A DNA stretch of 33,042 bases, taken from positions 1 through 33,042 of the forward strand of contig USPF01000023.1 in assembly GCA_900556555.1 (NCBI GenBank), in the 5' to 3' direction. Under the pieces are notes generated by a model that was not told where the DNA came from, searched no databases, and saw only the letters and a list, made by a program, of their open reading frames with translations. Source of the stretch: an uncultured Blautia sp. (GTDB lineage Bacteria > Bacillota > Clostridia > Lachnospirales > Lachnospiraceae). The position numbers and the translations under genes are program-made. Positions 31,283-33,042 of the stretch are shown here, piece after piece. Within the stretch, counting starts at the first letter, position 1. Every line of letters begins with the position of its first letter.

Positions 31283-32911
31283 ATGAGAAGTAAATGGGGT
31301 CGTATTATTAGTATGGCTTTAGTTGGTACAATGTTATTAACTGGTTGTGGTGGCGCTGGTGGAGACAAGAAAGAAAACTCCAAGGACGAAAAGAGAGAAG
31401 TGTCTGATAACCTGAATAAAGAAGGTTTACCAATCTTAAAAGAAAAAGAAACCTTTACTATTGCAGTACCACAGAAGAGTACATTAAAGGCAGCAGCAGA
31501 AAAAGAATGTGTTAAGGCAGCAGAGGAAGCTACCAATGTTCATATTGAATGGGTTGAGATTCCGGCTTCTGGATGGAAAGAAAAAATCAACATCATGTTC
31601 AATACCGATAGCTTACCAGATGCAATCATTGGTGCGGTAGATATGGCTAAGAATTATGAGCAGTTAGCTGAATTGGATGATATGTTAAAAGAATATGCTC
31701 CGAATACAACAGCTTTCTTTGACTCAAGAGATGATTATCCAACAGGTTTATTATCTCCAGACGGAAAAATCCATACATTGCCAACAGGTGATGAAGCAAT
31801 TCATAATATTATTGACTCTCAGTTATGGATTAACCAGGCTTGGCTGGATAAATTAAATTTAAAAATGCCTACAACAATTGATGAATTCAAAGAAGTGTTA
31901 GTGGCATTCCGTGACAAAGATCCTAACGGAAATGGAAAAGCAGATGAAGTTCCATTTACATTCCGTGATGCTTGGGGCTGGGGCGGAACAATTGAAAACT
32001 TATTTGGACCATTTGGTGTCATTGAAACAGCAAGCCATGTGTTTACACAGGACGGAAAAGTTACATTCAGTGCAGCAGAAAAAGGATATTATGAAGCTCT
32101 TTCTTGGATGAATGATCTGTACAAAGAAGGGTTAATCGACAAAGAAGTATTTACACTTAGCCAGGATCAGTACGCATCAAGAGGTGCTACAGGTGATAAC
32201 TTAGGTGTTGTTGCTGGATACCGTGCAAACGAAGCAGGTGTTGTAAATGAAGCAGATTATCGTGCAGTTCCTGTATTAAAAGGAAAAGATGGCACACAGA
32301 TGACAGGTATCAACAACGTAACAAAAACAGGTGGTTTCGTAATCAGCAAAAGCTGTAAGAATCCAGAAGCTTTAGTTCGTTGGTATGATTACATCAATTC
32401 AAGCTTAGAATTAGCACTTACCTGGGGACGTGGAGCAGAAGAAGTAACATGGAGAATCATTGAACAGGATGGAAAACAGGTTCCACAGTTTATCACAATG
32501 GATGAAAAACTCTTAAAAGAAAACGGTGGATATCAGTCTAAAGCAGAATATAGAAATGCAGAAAGCTTTTCCGGTGATACACCTGCTCTTTGGAAATATG
32601 ACTATGCTAAGAGTGTAGTAAATGATGAAAACTGCCCACCAGACTATAAATTAGATGCTGTAAATGAACAGATGCAGTATGGAGTTATGGAACTTCCATC
32701 AGGAACAGCTACTTTAGAAAACTCAGAAAGAAGAACCATCTTATTAGCTGATATTGACAACTACCTGAAGAAGTTTATTGCAGATTCTGTTATTAATGGA
32801 ATTGATGACAAGAAATGGGAAGAACATCAGAAAACATTAAAATCTCTTAAAGTAGAAGAATATACAAAACTGTGTCAGGAATATGTTGATTCATTAGAAA
32901 CAGATAAATAA
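31283..32911 (+). CDS. extracellular sugar-binding lipoprotein (ABC transporter, family 1 type)
   Basis: Solute-binding lipoprotein of 542 aa. Signal peptide with lipobox LLTGC (lipidated C22), a Gly/Lys/Glu linker, then a long type of carbohydrate-binding protein as used with LplB/YtcP-like permeases (KINIMFNTDSLPDAIIG, FRDKDPNGNGKADEVPFTFRDAWGWGG, GGFVISKSCKNPEALVRWYDY). The PNGNGKADE loop resembles a calcium-binding site. AAGGAGG precedes ATG 31283. Position after PL8 and sulfatase genes suggests uptake of the lyase substrate, probably as oligosaccharides. It has its own promoter and is followed by a stem-loop, so it is likely made in excess over the permeases. Confidence 0.94.
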   Translation: MRSKWGRIISMALVGTMLLTGCGGAGGDKKENSKDEKREVSDNLNKEGLPILKEKETFTIAVPQKSTLKAAAEKECVKAAEEATNVHIEWVEIPASGWKEKINIMFNTDSLPDAIIGAVDMAKNYEQLAELDDMLKEYAPNTTAFFDSRDDYPTGLLSPDGKIHTLPTGDEAIHNIIDSQLWINQAWLDKLNLKMPTTIDEFKEVLVAFRDKDPNGNGKADEVPFTFRDAWGWGGTIENLFGPFGVIETASHVFTQDGKVTFSAAEKGYYEALSWMNDLYKEGLIDKEVFTLSQDQYASRGATGDNLGVVAGYRANEAGVVNEADYRAVPVLKGKDGTQMTGINNVTKTGGFVISKSCKNPEALVRWYDYINSSLELALTWGRGAEEVTWRIIEQDGKQVPQFITMDEKLLKENGGYQSKAEYRNAESFSGDTPALWKYDYAKSVVNDENCPPDYKLDAVNEQMQYGVMELPSGTATLENSERRTILLADIDNYLKKFIADSVINGIDDKKWEEHQKTLKSLKVEEYTKLCQEYVDSLETDK

Positions 32912-32919
32912 CAAAGAAG

Positions 32920-32968
32920 TATAATCTGGTATAGTGCTTGTGTAAGTACAGTGCTGTACCAGATTGTA
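32920..32968 (+). terminator. stem-loop between binding protein and next transport gene
   Basis: A 12-bp stem with one G-U pair (32920-32931 with 32957-32968) and a 25-nt loop, followed by TTTATGG. Partial terminator or 3' stabiliser typical after a binding-protein gene. Confidence 0.6.
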
Positions 32969-32983
32969 TTTATGGAGGAAAAT

Positions 32984-33042
32984 ATGTCAAATACAATAAC
33001 CGCGATAAGTCCCGGAATAAATGCGGTGCCAAAAGATCCTGT
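32984..33042 (+). CDS. start of next gene, probable ABC permease (3' end outside window)
   Basis: GGAGG (32974-32978) lies five bases before ATG 32984, and the frame stays open to the window edge (MSNTITAISPGINAVPKDP). Nineteen residues are too few to identify the family. An LplB-type sugar permease is expected from position after the binding protein. Confidence 0.55.
   Translation, partial: MSNTITAISPGINAVPKDP

Noticed and set aside
1..33042. CRISPR array, tRNA, rRNA or insertion sequence
   Set aside because: No regularly spaced direct repeats, no cloverleaf or rRNA segments and no complete transposase with terminal repeats were seen.

Overview
The window reads as chromosome of a low-to-mid GC gut Firmicute, most likely a Lachnospiraceae member. 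The reasons are the set of proteins (DUF4250 small protein, GPH symporters, OYE/Fe-S flavoenzyme, CoA-disulfide reductase-rhodanese fusion, Bce-type peptide-sensing module), purine-rich GGAGG ribosome binding sites, CIRCE-controlled chaperones and an anaerobic-type Cys sulfatase. No rRNA, tRNA or CRISPR array is visible. No gene-free stretch exceeds about 235 bp.

Layout. (1) 1-1200: the GC-rich 3' end of a large serine recombinase, the edge of an integrative element. (2) 1341-2411: a PD-(D/E)XK (Rpn-type) nuclease with an in-frame 42-bp tandem repeat, then a consensus promoter and a terminator that bracket a short putative transcript, then a CNNM/CBS (CorC-like) membrane protein. (3) 4002-5673: a CIRCE-controlled small heat-shock protein and a zinc-finger-less DnaJ; the hsp20 leader can fold so that its Shine-Dalgarno pairs with an upstream octamer. 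(4) 5649-7883: an AraC regulator divergent from an MFS transporter. (5) 8051-10486 (minus): three rhodanese domains in a row (lipoprotein, cytosolic, fused to CoA-disulfide reductase). (6) 10573-15776: an AraC regulator divergent from a GPH symporter, a cinnamoyl-esterase-like hydrolase and an OYE-type Fe-S flavoenzyme, which looks like an uptake, de-esterification and reduction pathway. (7) 15975-16872: an unrecognised 126-aa protein plus a flavodoxin. (8) 16940-19845: CIRCE-controlled ClpB plus DUF4250 protein. (9) 20012-24557: a Bce-type two-component system and its ABC transporter, separated by an inverted repeat that fits the Bce regulator consensus. (10) 24791-33042: a membrane-bound AraC regulator, a sulfatase, a PL8 family lyase, a solute-binding lipoprotein and the start of the next gene. 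This is a glycosaminoglycan-type utilisation locus in which both degradative enzymes lack signal peptides.

Together the region is a mosaic of small self-contained modules, each with its own regulator: nutrient scavenging (6, 10), stress protein quality control (3, 8), antimicrobial-peptide sensing (9), sulfur/thiol handling (5) and a mobile-element edge (1). The two chaperone transcription units lie 12 kb apart but share almost identical promoter-operator sequences, so they probably respond to the same HrcA repressor.
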